Assembly (NCBI RefSeq): GCF_027943255.1
Contig: NC_072897.1
Span: 38,290,044 to 38,354,043, forward strand
Length of the DNA stretch: 64,000 nucleotides
Direction of reading: 5' to 3'
DNA from: Anastrepha obliqua
Lineage: Eukaryota; Arthropoda; Insecta; Diptera; Tephritidae
The position numbers and the translations under genes are program-made. Shown here one piece after another: positions 44,500-54,691 of the stretch. Each line of letters begins with the position of its first letter. Positions within the stretch are counted from its first letter, which is position 1. The notes beneath the pieces are model-generated. The model made no database searches and was not told the DNA's origin. It was given only the letters and a program-made list of their open reading frames with translations.

Positions 44500-45270
44500 T
44501 CGCGCGCATGCACAAAACCTTGGTTCACAACGCAGGCGCAGAAATAAACGCACTGCGTATTTATCCTCCCCATGTGACGCGGCATCAATTCTCGGCGCCA
44601 ATTTTTTTTTTATTTTTTTAAATGTGTTTTTTTTAATGTAATCGTAAAAAATTTTTAATAAATTTTATGTGTCCGCTTATCATTTCAAAAGTAACAAAAT
44701 GGTAAAAAAATAAGCAGTCGAAGAAATAAATGCACCGCCTTTCTCGCCACATGTTAGACTCGATTTCAATTCCCAGTGCAAACCTTTTTTTATTAAATTT
44801 TTTTTTTTTTAATTCGTTTTTTTTTATGTAATTAAAAAAAATTATGTAATAAATTTTACGTATTCGCTTATTATTTCAAAAAATACGAAAATAGTAAAAA
44901 TTTAATTAGTTTAATGTATTTATCCTCCCTACGTGACTCGCCATCAATTCTCGGTGCAAATTTTTTTTTTTCGTTTTTGAATTTTTTTTTTAATGTAATC
45001 GTAAAAAAATTTGTAATACATTTTATGTATCCGCTTATCATTTCAAAAGTAACAAAATGGTCAAAAAATAAGCAGTCGAAGAAATAAACGCACCGCCTAT
45101 TTTTCCTCGCCACATGTTAGACTCGAGTTCAATTCCCGGTGCAAACTTTTTTTTATAAATTTTATTTTTTAAAATCGTTTTTTTTTTTTAATGTAATTGA
45201 AAAAAAAAATTATGTAATAAATTTTACGTATTCGCTTATTATTTCAAAAATACGAAAATAGTACAAATTT
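44500..45270 (+). repeat. T-rich repeat modules at the right end of TIR element copy 2
   Basis: Two alternating modules, one with AGAAATAAACGCACTGC...ATTCTCGGCGCCAA + T run and one with AGAAATAAACGCACCGCC...GTTCAATTCCCGGTGC + T run, are joined by TTTTATGTATCCGCTTATCATTTC. Copy 1 has one pair (37530-37900); copy 2 has about two (44500-44920, 44925-45270), so the pair of about 370 bases was duplicated here. The modules contain B-box-like GTTCAATTCC (about 45127). Confidence 0.7.
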
Positions 45271-45598
45271 AATTGGTTTAATGTCGAGGTGAGAAATGTG
45301 TTGTGTGTTGAGGTGAAAGATGTGTGGTGTTTCTAATTTTTGTGTGGGCAAAAGTCAGTGAGGTGTCTATAAACTCGGTGTGCTAAATGACCTTATTACA
45401 AATCTTTCAGATCTCAATTGTACTAAAAAAAGCTTACAGTAACATTTGCACCTTCTCATTGCATTAACATTCTCTGGTACAACCCAACACCCTAAGTCAA
45501 GGCCAATTGCATATAAAGTACCACGTAATAATGCTTACGCAATAAGAACAGAGCCAGACGTAGCGTCAGCAAATTATGTTTCACACGATTGTGAAATA

Positions 45599-46529
45599 AA
45601 GCGTTTTTCAGTAAGAGCGCTTCAACTTTTTTTTTGAATAAAACACAAACGGTTTGACTTTTTTAACTAATTTTTTTTTATTGTCGAGTTTGAACATATA
45701 CATTTAAGTATGAAATTCGATTTCTTTTGCATGACCACCGCGTGCACGTTTTACGAAGTCCAATCGTTGAACCCAATTTTCGACCACTCTTTTGCATAAA
45801 TCGGCCGAAATTCCAGCAATTTCGCGTTCAATATTAGCTCTGAGCTCACAAATCGTCGCCGGCTTGTTACTGTAGACCAATGACTTCACATAACCCCAAA
45901 GAAAATAGTCTAGAAGCCTCAAATCACACGAGCGCGGCGGCCATTCGACCGGTCCATTTCTGGAAATAATGCGCTCATCGAACTTACTCCTCAACAAATC
46001 AATTGTAGCGTGTGCTGTGTGGCTTGTGGCCCCGTCCTGTTGAAACCACATGTCGTCTAGGTCCATACCATTCAATTACGGCGAAAAATAATCGTTTATC
46101 ATGTCGCGGTATCGATTTCCATTCACAGTAACGTGGCGATCGTTCTCGTCAACGAAAAAATATGGGCCAATTACGCCGCCGGCATGTAAACCGCACCAAA
46201 CAGTGATTTTTTCGGGATGCAACGGTGCCTCATGAATCACGTGTGGATTGCTTTCTGCCCAGTAATGCATATTTTGCTTGTTGACAAAGCCATTGAGCCA
46301 AAAGTGAGCTTCATCACTGAAGATAATTTTTCGACTTTAAACTTTCTTATCAGAACACGCATTTTTATAATAAAATTCAATGATTTGCAAGCGTTGCTCA
46401 AGTGTGTAGCGTTCCATGATGAAATGTATACTAATGAAGTTTACAAATGACAAGCGAAAAATAAAAAATATTGCGTCGTTCGCCCTCCCTATCGGAAAAG
46501 AGTTGAAGCGCACCTATTGAAAAACGCTA
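45599..46529 (-). mobile_element. Internally deleted mariner with TIRs and TA duplication
   Basis: Ends AAGCGTTTTTCAGTAAG... (45599) and the inverse of TAGCGTTTTTCAATAGG... (46529) match at about 31 of 36 bases. TA flanks both sides (45597-45598, 46530-46531). At 931 bp it is shorter than the usual 1.3 kb, because of a deletion between the HTH and the DDE domain. Confidence 0.85.
45704..46419 (-). pseudogene. Mariner transposase, internally deleted
   Basis: Begins MERYTLEQRLQIIEFYYKNA, the first residues of the HTH, then jumps to a stop and RKIIFSDEAHFWLNGFVNKQ (first catalytic Asp), HPEKITVWCGLHAGGVIGPY, a stop at 46073-46075, MWFQQDGATSHTA (second Asp) and SCDLRLLDYFLWGYVKS (third Asp region), ending EIEFHT. 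About 130 residues of DNA-binding domain are missing. The three acidic positions of the catalytic core are still readable. Confidence 0.85.
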
Positions 46530-46531
46530 TA

Positions 46532-46960
46532 TAAGATACCATTGGTCAAAGGGTTAATAAGAAGCTTAAGATCAGTAGAATTCGGAGGTACGCATGCAAG
46601 CGTTAACGCGCCTGTAGCCGTTGAAGTTATAGTGGTTCAATTCCATTTTTCTCACTGGTGTGGGATAACCGATGCGGATGGGTTCAATTTCCTCAAAATG
46701 ATCTTCTGCTTACTTGCGTGAAGCCATCCGTGCCATGAGTAGGTCGCTTGCAATCATAAACGCTTGCGACTAAAAGGGATCAACGCGGACCTTCCATAGT
46801 CAAGTTAATACCTATATTCCAATGGAAAAATTTAAAACACAATTTTTTGCAAAAAATAAAGATGGGTCCAAAAATATGGAAAAGCAAACATGCGCAAAAG
46901 GCAGCACTAATATAAAAAAAAATAAATAAAAAAGAAAAAAGAAAAAATTTAAATTAAATT
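46532..46960. other. Spacer with A-rich stretch
   Basis: The end of the LTR (see above), a sequence with GGTTCAATTCC (46634) that could belong to it, then A-rich DNA from 46908. The A-rich part includes the left copy of the 21-bp repeat that flanks the Jockey element. Confidence 0.4.
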
Positions 46961-47151
46961 CTAATATAAAAAAAAAATATAAATAAAAAAGAAAAAATTT
47001 TTTTGTATGTATACTTTTATTTGCAATCTATCTTGACGACAATAAGCAAATGTTATAATTTTTGTAATCTTAACCTAGGTACTTAACAGAAATGGTTTAG
47101 TCTCCACTGAGACTAACCATTATATGCCATTTTATGTTAGGATATTTTATA

Positions 47152-49793
47152 TTATTTATTTGATAAATCTAGTATATGGAATCGTTTTAGTCGTCGTATA
47201 CTTTGACTATTATCTAACAGATTTATAGCTAGGGTATTACAATGATTTTCGAGTCGATTAATATACTTTTTGCTGTATTTTTTTATCTCTTCTTTAACAT
47301 AAGGAATATTGAGGTCTTTATGTATCTCCTCATTTTTCACAAACCAAGGAGCACCTGTTATTAGTCTTAGAGTTTTTGACTGGTAACGTTGGACTATTTC
47401 CACATTGGAGTGGCTTGCTGTTCCCCAGAGTTGTAAAGCGTAAGTCCAAATCGGTTTTAAGATTGCTTTATAGATTCTTACTTTATTTTCCAGGCTTAGC
47501 TGCGATTTTTTACTAAAAAGCCAATACATCTTTTTTGTTTTTTGGTTAAGTTGCTTCACTTTAGAGTTTATATGTGATCTCCAGGTCAACCTTCTGTCAA
47601 GATGTACACCAAGATACTTCACAGTCGTATTTGGTGGTATTTGTGTACCACAAAGATTAACAGGAGGACAGTCTCCTTTTCTAAGAGTGAAAGTTACCTG
47701 TGTAGATTTTTGGGGGTTGACCCTAATCCTCCATTTGTGCATCCATTTCTCTACTTCATAAAGCTCTTTCTGTACATTCAGCGACGCTCCTTCTGGGGTC
47801 AGAGATGTTGCAATTATAGCTGTATCATCAGCATACGTTGCAATGCTTACATCTGCCAACACTGGCAAATCGGCAGTGAATATTGTATACAGAACCGGAC
47901 CTAGCACACTGCCTTGCGGCACACCAGCATTTATGGAGTATATATTAGATGTTACGCCTTGATTTACAACATAATACTTTCGGTTAGTTAAATATGATTT
48001 CAGTAATAAGTAGTATGGAGCGGGAAGTAATTTCTTAATTTTATATAAAATTCCCGGGTGCCAAACTCGGTCAAATGCCTGTTGTATGTCAAGAAAAACT
48101 GTTGTACAATATTTTTTACTTTCCAGTGCCTCTGTAATGTGATTGATGACTGATGTTCCGGTATTATATTATGCTTGTCCAGCACTGGCAGCATTCTTCT
48201 TAGAAGTATTCTTTCAAATACTTTAGAGAATATTACCAGCAAACTTATCGGTCTGTATGAAGACATAATGTTTTCAGGTTTATTGGGCTTATTTATCATA
48301 ATAACTTCCGCACATTTCCACTGCGTTGGGTAATGGTCAAGTCTCAGCATAGCGTTGTATATATTCGTTAATAGTTGAAGACACATCTGGGGCAGATTTT
48401 TTAGAGTTTTTCCATCTATTTTGTCATATCCTGGTGATTTTTTGTTATTGATGTTTTTAATCGCTATCTCTACTTCTGTCGTGCTAATATGGCTTATTGG
48501 AAAACTTATTTGGCATGGCACATCTATGAAATTAAAAATTTCTTCGTCTTGTATTCCATCACCAACAGGATTAGGTTGGAACACTGTGGAAAGGTGTTGC
48601 GCAAATGCCTCCACTTTTTCTTCATTTGACCTGCACCAAACTCCATTGCTGTCTTTAATAGCGACATTTCTTCTAGTAGGACGCTTTAGGTATCGCGTAG
48701 CTCTCCATAGGCTGTATTCATAGTCATTTGTAAAGGGATCAAGATTTTTTAGAAAATCAGCTGTTGATTCATTTCTTAATTCAACCATTCGTTTCTTAAG
48801 ATCGTTTCTTGCCTTATTGAACATTGTTTTGTCCAAAGGATTTCGACTTGTTTGCCATTTTTTCCTCAGAGCTCGCTTATGTTTGATTAGTCGTCTGATT
48901 TCTAAAGATATAAATTCGCTACTTCTTGCCCTTTCTTTTGGAGGTGGCGCAAACAAAAATCCAGCTTCGTGTATGTTGTTGGTCAACTTTTCGACAGCTA
49001 AGTCTATCTCTGTGCCAGTTTTTAGGGGCATATTTATATCAATTTTATTTTCAAGCCAGTTTTTGAACGCAGTAATATCTGTCTTCGACGTAATAACCTT
49101 GTAAGGAAAATTCCATTTTACTGACACGGAGCTGTATGTTACAATGAGTGGCGAGTGATCCGAACTCAGGTCAAAGCTTTCAGCTATACTTAGTTGGTGT
49201 TGGGGTATACCTGAGTATACAATGAAGTCTAGTAGGTCAGGAATCTTCCTAGGATCGGAAGGCCAGTAAGTTGGTTTACCTGTAGACAGCGTGGAGAGAT
49301 TATTATCAGTTATGCACTTATAAAGTTGCCTGCCTTTTGGGTTAATTAGTCTTGACCCCCACCAGGGATGTTTGGCATTGTAATCACCACCAGCAATAAA
49401 TCTTGTCCCAAGTTTCTGGAAAAAGTCCCAGTATTCCCTGGGATTTATAGAAAATCTTGGTGGAAAATACACGGCTGATAAACTTAAATCAAAGTGCAAA
49501 CACTTCACCTGGATGCAAGCGGCTTGTATAGCGTTGCTGTCAACACTGTCCATAACCCTGTACCTAATACTGCTTTTTATTATTATTGCTGATCCTCCAT
49601 GAGCTTTGTTATCTGGGTGATTTGCGCTAATCAGATCATAACCGTGAATTTTAAAAAAAGATCTGTTAGTGAAATGTGTTTCCGATATTAATATAATATC
49701 AATATTGTTTGATTTCAAAAATACTTGTATTTCATCTTTATGGTTGGAAAGACCATTGGCATTCCATATTGCAATACGTAAATCTATTTGCAT
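47152..49793 (-). pseudogene. Jockey ORF2: endonuclease + RT, small deletion with frameshift
   Basis: Starts MQIDLRIAIWNANGLSNHKD. Endonuclease motifs GGDYNAKHPWWGS and SSDHSP are intact, then KSPGYDKIDGK and SSYRPISLL. Just after NIIPEHQ (about 48170) roughly 35-40 bases, encoding the FGFR..HST segment, are missing and the frame changes. The second frame is open from there to the end: FLDIQQAFDRVW, PQGSVLGP, YADDTAII, KMYWLFSKKSQLSLENKV, to 47152. A single event thus disables it. Confidence 0.88.
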
Positions 49794-51061
49794 AGTTGGT
49801 TAATTAAAAGAGTTATCATATTTAGAAGATTGTTGGTTAATTCGAATTGTTTGGCAAGCAAGGCCTCAATTCTTTCAAGTGGATTGTCGTGCCTTGTCCC
49901 ATGGTTGCCTTGAAGCGCTTGAGCGTATGTGGGCTGGCTCTCATGTTGGTTTATGTTGTTAGGCTTAGTTGGTTGAATAAAGTTTGTACTTACATGCTGT
50001 GCATTATTACGTATCGGTCTATCATTACGTGCTACCAGTTCTTGATACACTCTGCAGCCTTTGTAACTAGCAGCATGAGCTTCAAAACAATTAGCACATT
50101 TCGCGGGTAACTCTTTGCTTTTGGGGCAGTCATTAGTAGGATGATCTAGAGAGCATTTCACGCATTTGTAGCTTTTTGTACAATAGGACTTGGTGTGCCC
50201 GAATTCCTGGCATCGAAAGCATTGAACTATATCATTCACTTTTCTTGGCTGTTCCACTTTGACAACAGCATTACCAATATACTTAATTTGATATATATCA
50301 GAATTTTTGTTGTTTGGCTCCAGATCAATAAAGAACATATTTAGGGGCTCCTTGGTTATACGACTCTTAATTGCACTAACGTTTCTTACTTGGTGACCTA
50401 ACTCTTCAATTTCATTCTTAATGAAGTCAGTTGGTGTAGAGTAATGCAAGTTTTTAATAACTACCCTAAAGGCCCTGTCTTGCTTTAATTGGTAAGTGTG
50501 AAACTTAATTTTATCTTTTCTTAAGTAGTCTACTAATTGTCTATAGGTATTCACGGACTTAACAATAACCCTTACGTGTCCATCTCTTTGAGTTTTATAG
50601 CTGAAACTGTCTTTCTGAATACACTTACAAATATGTGACATCATGCCACTTATATCATTGACATCTGACAAAAATATTGGCGGCGGCTTAACAGAGATTT
50701 CCCCTTCGGTATTGTTGTTTTCACCATCATTAATTTCCATTGCAGGTGCATTTTTATGATTTTCGTTGTCAATATTGTTGTCATCTCTTAGCAGGTCAAA
50801 CCGGTTAGCACTACTGGATGGTCCAGTTGTATCGGCCAGAGCTGGCCTTTTCCTCATTAGAGGTGAACCTCCATGCGGTCGTTTTTTTACCATCGGTACG
50901 CTTTGCCATTGTATGTCTGGATAATCGTTATTATCGTCAAGCATTCTTATTTTTCTTTTTTTTGTTTTAGCACCAACGGTGCCTTTGTTGTTGGTTACTT
51001 CGGCAGCAATTGCTTTTAGAGAGAAAAACAAAATATAGCAAAGAAAAATGCATGCAAACAC
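49784..51061 (-). CDS. Jockey ORF1 (gag-like, zinc knuckles)
   Basis: An open frame of 425 residues. The first ATG (51061) gives an odd hydrophobic start (MFACIFLCYILFF); the ATG at 50944 (MLDDNNDYPDIQW) is a likelier start. The middle has the RRM-like/PRE-C2HC region (RVIVKSVNTYRQLVDYLRK, RVVIKNLHYSTPTDFI), followed by CFRCQEFGHTKSYC, CVKCSLDHPTNDC and CANCFEAHAASYKGC knuckles. It packages element RNA. Its last 10 bases overlap the ORF2 start (ATGCAAATAG), the usual Jockey coupling. No lesion seen. Confidence 0.85.
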   Translation of the reverse strand: MFACIFLCYILFFSLKAIAAEVTNNKGTVGAKTKKRKIRMLDDNNDYPDIQWQSVPMVKKRPHGGSPLMRKRPALADTTGPSSSANRFDLLRDDNNIDNENHKNAPAMEINDGENNNTEGEISVKPPPIFLSDVNDISGMMSHICKCIQKDSFSYKTQRDGHVRVIVKSVNTYRQLVDYLRKDKIKFHTYQLKQDRAFRVVIKNLHYSTPTDFIKNEIEELGHQVRNVSAIKSRITKEPLNMFFIDLEPNNKNSDIYQIKYIGNAVVKVEQPRKVNDIVQCFRCQEFGHTKSYCTKSYKCVKCSLDHPTNDCPKSKELPAKCANCFEAHAASYKGCRVYQELVARNDRPIRNNAQHVSTNFIQPTKPNNINQHESQPTYAQALQGNHGTRHDNPLERIEALLAKQFELTNNLLNMITLLINQLCK

Positions 51062-51188
51062 TGTGTGAATGCAAGCAAAGTGAAAATATACGAGTTAACG
51101 GTGCTGTTGTTGCTTATTTGCACAGGTGCAGAGAAACACTTCTGATCATTAACGCAGTCAAATCACGAGAAAAAATTTAAATTAAATT

Positions 51189-51648
51189 TAGTAACAAATT
51201 AATTAATTAACAATTTGAAATTTTTTTCATAACCAACTAACAATTTTAAACTTTTCGATAACTAAAATAACACTAATCGAGCTTAAAGCAACTTGCAACC
51301 AATTTAACCAACTACTTCACTACTGGGTCCCCAACTAACGAAAATAGAAAAACTTTTTTCAACACAATAGACTTCACCAGCTTTTACTAATTCACCCTCC
51401 ACTGCGCAACTCAAAACTAGGATAAGTCCCTAGAATAAGGAGTAGACACTAAGTTCGCATACTCGTAAGAAATTTACTGTTCAAATGAATTATTTGAAAT
51501 TTCATAGAATAACTTAGTAAAATAGACACTAAGATGATAATTCTCCAATTTTTATGTAAGCAAACAATTTAGTAACATTACTATAATTCATAGCATCTGC
51601 CTCTGCGCAACTGCGCACTCTTATGAGATATTTGAAATAGGCTCACCA
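51189..51648. other. Unassigned AT-rich DNA
   Basis: No coding region recognised. It may include internal sequence upstream of the env that starts near 51640, but no homology is evident. Confidence 0.4.
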
Positions 51649-52900
51649 TTGGCCACTATACGAGATGGGTACGGCTGGATCATCGATGGACACTTTAAAC
51701 TCAATCACGTAATAGATCTAAAGCGTTATGACTTGACAACGAATCAACTGGAACATTTACTAACCAACCTCAATGAAACCTCAACAACCACGGAAGTACT
51801 ACTGTTCCAACTAAACAGAATTCGCACACACTTGGATGAACTGAGAGGGCACAAACTTGCGAGATCGAAGCGATCCATCAATTGGATAGGGTCTGCCTGG
51901 AAATGGATAGCTGGTTCACCAGATGCGCTTGACTGGGATAAGGTCCGTAACAATGAAAACTCTCTTAACCAAAATAGTAACAGGCAATACAAGGTAAACA
52001 ATGCAATTCTCAAAAAAACTAACGAACTATTGCAGAAGCTAAACAGCATTGTGACGATCACGAATGGCGTCGTCGATCGTAGAACCAGGGAAAGGCTCGA
52101 GCCGGATGTCCAAAACAAGATAGCTATTCTGAAAGAAGACGTGAACGAGCTGATACGCGCCTGCCAAATGGCTAAGGCTGGCATCGTCAATAGCAATCTC
52201 TTAAGCAAGGAAGAAGTTAACCAGCTTGTTGGCGAGATTGACATCCTTCCATACAGTAATGCCATTGAAGCCATAGAGTATAGCAAACCTTCGATCTACA
52301 GCAACAACACGCTATTGCTGTACGTGTTATCTCTGCCTAAGGTCACGGAGGAAAGATTCAACCACCTTATCACACGAGCTAATGTCCAGAAGGGCCATCG
52401 GATAGAATTGGCGTACAAAACTATCCTTATAAGCAAACAGGAGACGTTTGGCATAGGGGAGACTGTTTGCACTTATCCTCAGCAATGGTATGTGAAAAGA
52501 AATCTTTGGACCTGCTAGCAGAGGCTGGTTGTTTGGCTCGTCTCCTCAAGGGCGGAGAAACAAGTTGTCCTTACTTGACAAGCAACGCATCTACCATCGA
52601 AGTAATCAAAGATGATACTATTTTCCTGAACAATTTCGTTGGCAACATAAGTTCAGGTAAAACCATTACTGATCTTAACGGTTCCTATATTCTCCGGGTA
52701 GACAACGAGACGGTAGTAATCAACAACCAAACATATTCAAGCATTACCACCTCCGGAGTTCAGGGCTCCCACCAATCTTAATTAGCGTCACGAACCGCAC
52801 AATGGCTATAAGCCTCGATCTGGTACATGGAATGGCAATTAACAACTTGCAAATATTGAAGCACCTTAAGTCTGAGACGAATTGGTTCATATTATCCTAG
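51649..52900 (+). pseudogene. Errantivirus-type env, frameshifted (element A)
   Basis: The 289-codon frame contains GYGWIIDGHFKLNHVIDL, the cleavage-site-like RSKR followed by SINWIGSAWKWIAGSPDALD (a hallmark of insect errantivirus envelope proteins), and a long helical region. The frame breaks at about 52490-52518; a second frame (52467-52781) carries the Cys-containing ectodomain with NNT/NGS/NET glycosylation sites, then a stop. Beyond it the family's transmembrane part is only weakly recognisable up to 52900. gag and pol of this element are absent. The protein would be a membrane fusion glycoprotein; it is clearly non-functional here. Confidence 0.82.
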
Positions 52901-53025
52901 GGATTGGTTTATCTGGAGGAAGCTCACAGCAAGGATCCACTTACCCGAAATAAAAATCGAGAACCAACTTAGTCGAAGGATCGAGAAACGTCCTTCGTCA
53001 CCTAATCTGCGGGACGCAGATATTT

Positions 53026-53036
53026 AAAGGGGGAGG
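53026..53036 (+). other. Polypurine tract of element A
   Basis: AAAGGGGGAGG directly precedes the LTR start AGTTAAC (53037), the normal site of plus-strand priming in LTR elements. It follows the env remnant in the correct order. Confidence 0.8.
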
Positions 53037-53139
53037 AGTTAACACGCTGCGGCACCCAACATATTGCATTCCCACACCCTACCGGTACACGTGCCGCTGA
53101 TGCTGTTATTCGCTGTAATTCCATAGTACAACCCAACAC
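53037..53139 (+). mobile_element. LTR start of element A (truncated)
   Basis: AGTTAACACGCTGCGGCACC... to ACAACCCAACACCC, the same LTR family as 38734/45478. It contains the undisturbed TACAA (53127-53131) used as target by TIR element copy 2. The sequence then changes abruptly at about 53140 into RT sequence of another Gypsy-type element on the opposite strand. Confidence 0.85.
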
Positions 53140-53141
53140 CC

Positions 53142-53853
53142 GTATTTTTATATTAGCTTTCTTTAACATCGTAAAAATATCCTTGATTGCTTTAATGTGT
53201 TCTTTTAGTGACGTACTGAATATTAATATATCATCAAGATATACCACGCAGGTTTATTTATAAAATCTCCTAAGGTCTCATTCATCAGTCTCTGAAATAT
53301 TGCTGGGGCATTTTTTAGTTCGAAAGGCATTCTTATAAATTCGTACAACCAATGCGGCGTCACGAATGCTGTTTTTTCCCTGTCCTCTTCTCTAATTAAA
53401 ATTTGATGATAACCTTTAGCTAAGTCTAAGGTTGTGAAATACTGTGCCCGACCTAGTTTGTCCAAAATCGCGTCTATGTTTGTAATGGAAGTTTATCGTC
53501 TATAGGTATTTCGTTGAGCTTTCTATAATCTGCCACAATCCTGTATTTACTTTCTCCGGAATTATCTAACTTTTAGGTACTACTATTAATAGGCTCGCAT
53601 ATCGAGAGCAGCTCTTCCTAATTATTCCCTGCTGCTCCATTTCTTTTATTTTTCGTCGAACTTCTTCTTCGTGTTGTGGTGGATACCGATACGAGTATAG
53701 TTTAGCGTTTATCTGTGCATCCGTTGTTGTTCTGATTTCGTGTTTAATTTCCATTGTACTGGTTAGCTTGTCGCCTTCCTTAAAAACTAATTTTTTGAAT
53801 CTATTCAATATGTCCTTCACTTCTCTATATTCTTCTGTATTTGAATGGTTCAA
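53142..53853 (-). pseudogene. Reverse transcriptase fragments of element B
   Basis: From 53853 down: EIKHEIRTTTDAQINAKLYS, YPPQHEEEVRRKIKEMEQQGII (typical entry to Gypsy RT), a break and deletion near 53560-53470, then [32 protein letters not shown] and, after another frame change at about 53240, [17 protein letters not shown]. The catalytic YLDD is intact. The sequence ends at KKANIKI where the element A LTR begins. Confidence 0.85.
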
Positions 53854-54087
53854 CTGAATTCTGTCCCAGTCAAAGTCTGATCCTTCCAGTGTGTAAACTT
53901 GGATGTTTTTATATGGGTTTACTGTAAAATTTTATATTCTATTATTAAAGGATATGTGACCATCCTCTAAATTTATTACAGTTTTAAAGCAGTTCATTAA
54001 ATCAATGCCTATAATAAATTTGTATTTTCGTCCTTTCAATTTATCGCTTTCCACCTGATTTTTGCATTTTCATTTACGTTAAATTCT

Positions 54088-54294
54088 TTAGCCAGACGCA
54101 GCTTCATATCTTATTATATTCTTTCTATTTATTGTACTGATTTCAATTGGTTTTGTAAGTAATGTTTTCTTAAATTCTTTCATATCATTGTCTATTAAAC
54201 TTATATTTGCACCGGTATCTATTAGTGTATCATTATATTCTTTATTATTAATTGTTAACTTTACGAGGGGTAAGTAGTCTGAGGTTGTTCCCAA
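54088..54294 (-). pseudogene. Retroviral-type aspartic protease of element B
   Basis: DTLIDTGANISLID carries the DTGA active-site motif, followed by EISTINRKN. A frame break follows near 54080 and the preceding linker has several stops, so the polyprotein is not continuous. The protease would process the Gag-Pol polyprotein. Confidence 0.8.
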
Positions 54295-54419
54295 AAAAAA
54301 AAATGATTTTGATTATTAGGGGTTTGTTTAAATGGACCTCCATCGCATTTACATTCTTTTAGTTCAGAATTTTCTATTATTTCATTTAACTTATAGTTTT
54401 GTACATCATTTTCTGGATT

Positions 54420-54625
54420 CCATGGGTGCGTTTAGGTCTTGCCTAGGTTGATCCAAGCGATTTTGGCTGAAACATGGCCTACCTGCCCGACCCTCTGATT
54501 ATTGTGTATACCATAACGTTCTATATTATCAACGTCCATGAGTTCGTTTAGGTTTTGCCTAGGTTGATTCCATCTATTTTGATTGAAATTTAGCCTAGGG
54601 TGTCCGACCTGCCCGAAACACTGGA
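54420..54625 (-). repeat. Internal duplication of about 115 bp in the gag-pol linker
   Basis: GCGTTTAGGTCTTGCCTAGG...CTGCCCGACC (from about 54428) recurs as TCGTTTAGGTTTTGCCTAGG...CTGCCCGAAAC (from about 54544). On the minus strand it encodes GQVGHPRLNFNQNRWNQPRQ and a worn second copy. Confidence 0.75.
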
Positions 54626-54691
54626 AGTCGCCCGATGGGTTATTATCCCTACTATTTTGAATTCTAAATCGTCCTGAATTATTATAATTAT

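Larger units (their letters stand above)
38830..45477. mobile_element. Unclassified TIR element, copy 2, with exact ends and 5-bp target duplication
   Basis: TIRs of 38 bases with one mismatch: CCAGAGAATGTTAATGCAAT... at 38830-38867 and its inverse at 45440-45477. TACAA flanks both sides (38825-38829, 45478-45482), and the single uninterrupted TACAA stands in the related LTR at 53127-53131. Removing the Helitron leaves about 3.77 kb. No own transposase; a worn mariner fragment and several B-box-like sequences lie inside. The terminal sequence and TSD length do not match a superfamily I can name. Confidence 0.85.
45478..46616 (+). mobile_element. Gypsy-type LTR, right part (interrupted again by mariner)
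   Basis: Continues the LTR of 38734 after the TIR element: TACAACCCAACACCCTAAGT..., GCATATAAAGTACC (possible TATA) to 45598, then a mariner (45599-46529), then onwards. The LTR's right border is not certain; a stretch GCAAGCGTTAAC (about 46605-46616), loosely inverse to the LTR start, may mark it. No primer-binding site recognised after it. Confidence 0.5.
46961..51167 (-). mobile_element. Nearly full-length Jockey-type LINE
   Basis: Both ORFs, a 3' UTR (47151 down to about 47004) and a short A tail (T run 46997-47003 on plus). A 21-bp sequence, AGAAAAAATTTAAATTAAAT plus T, stands at 46940-46960 and 51168-51188 and is the probable target duplication. It is AT-rich and the 3' border lies in local A-rich repeats, so the exact 3' end is uncertain by about 40 bases. 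Total about 4.2 kb, a normal length. Confidence 0.8.

Noticed and set aside
46590..46920. Possible additional SINE with B box GGTTCAATTCC (46634) and A-rich tail
   Set aside because: The only A-box-like sequence (TAGCCGTTGAAG) is about 18 bases upstream, too close, and the stretch is better explained as the end of the split LTR followed by A-rich spacer.
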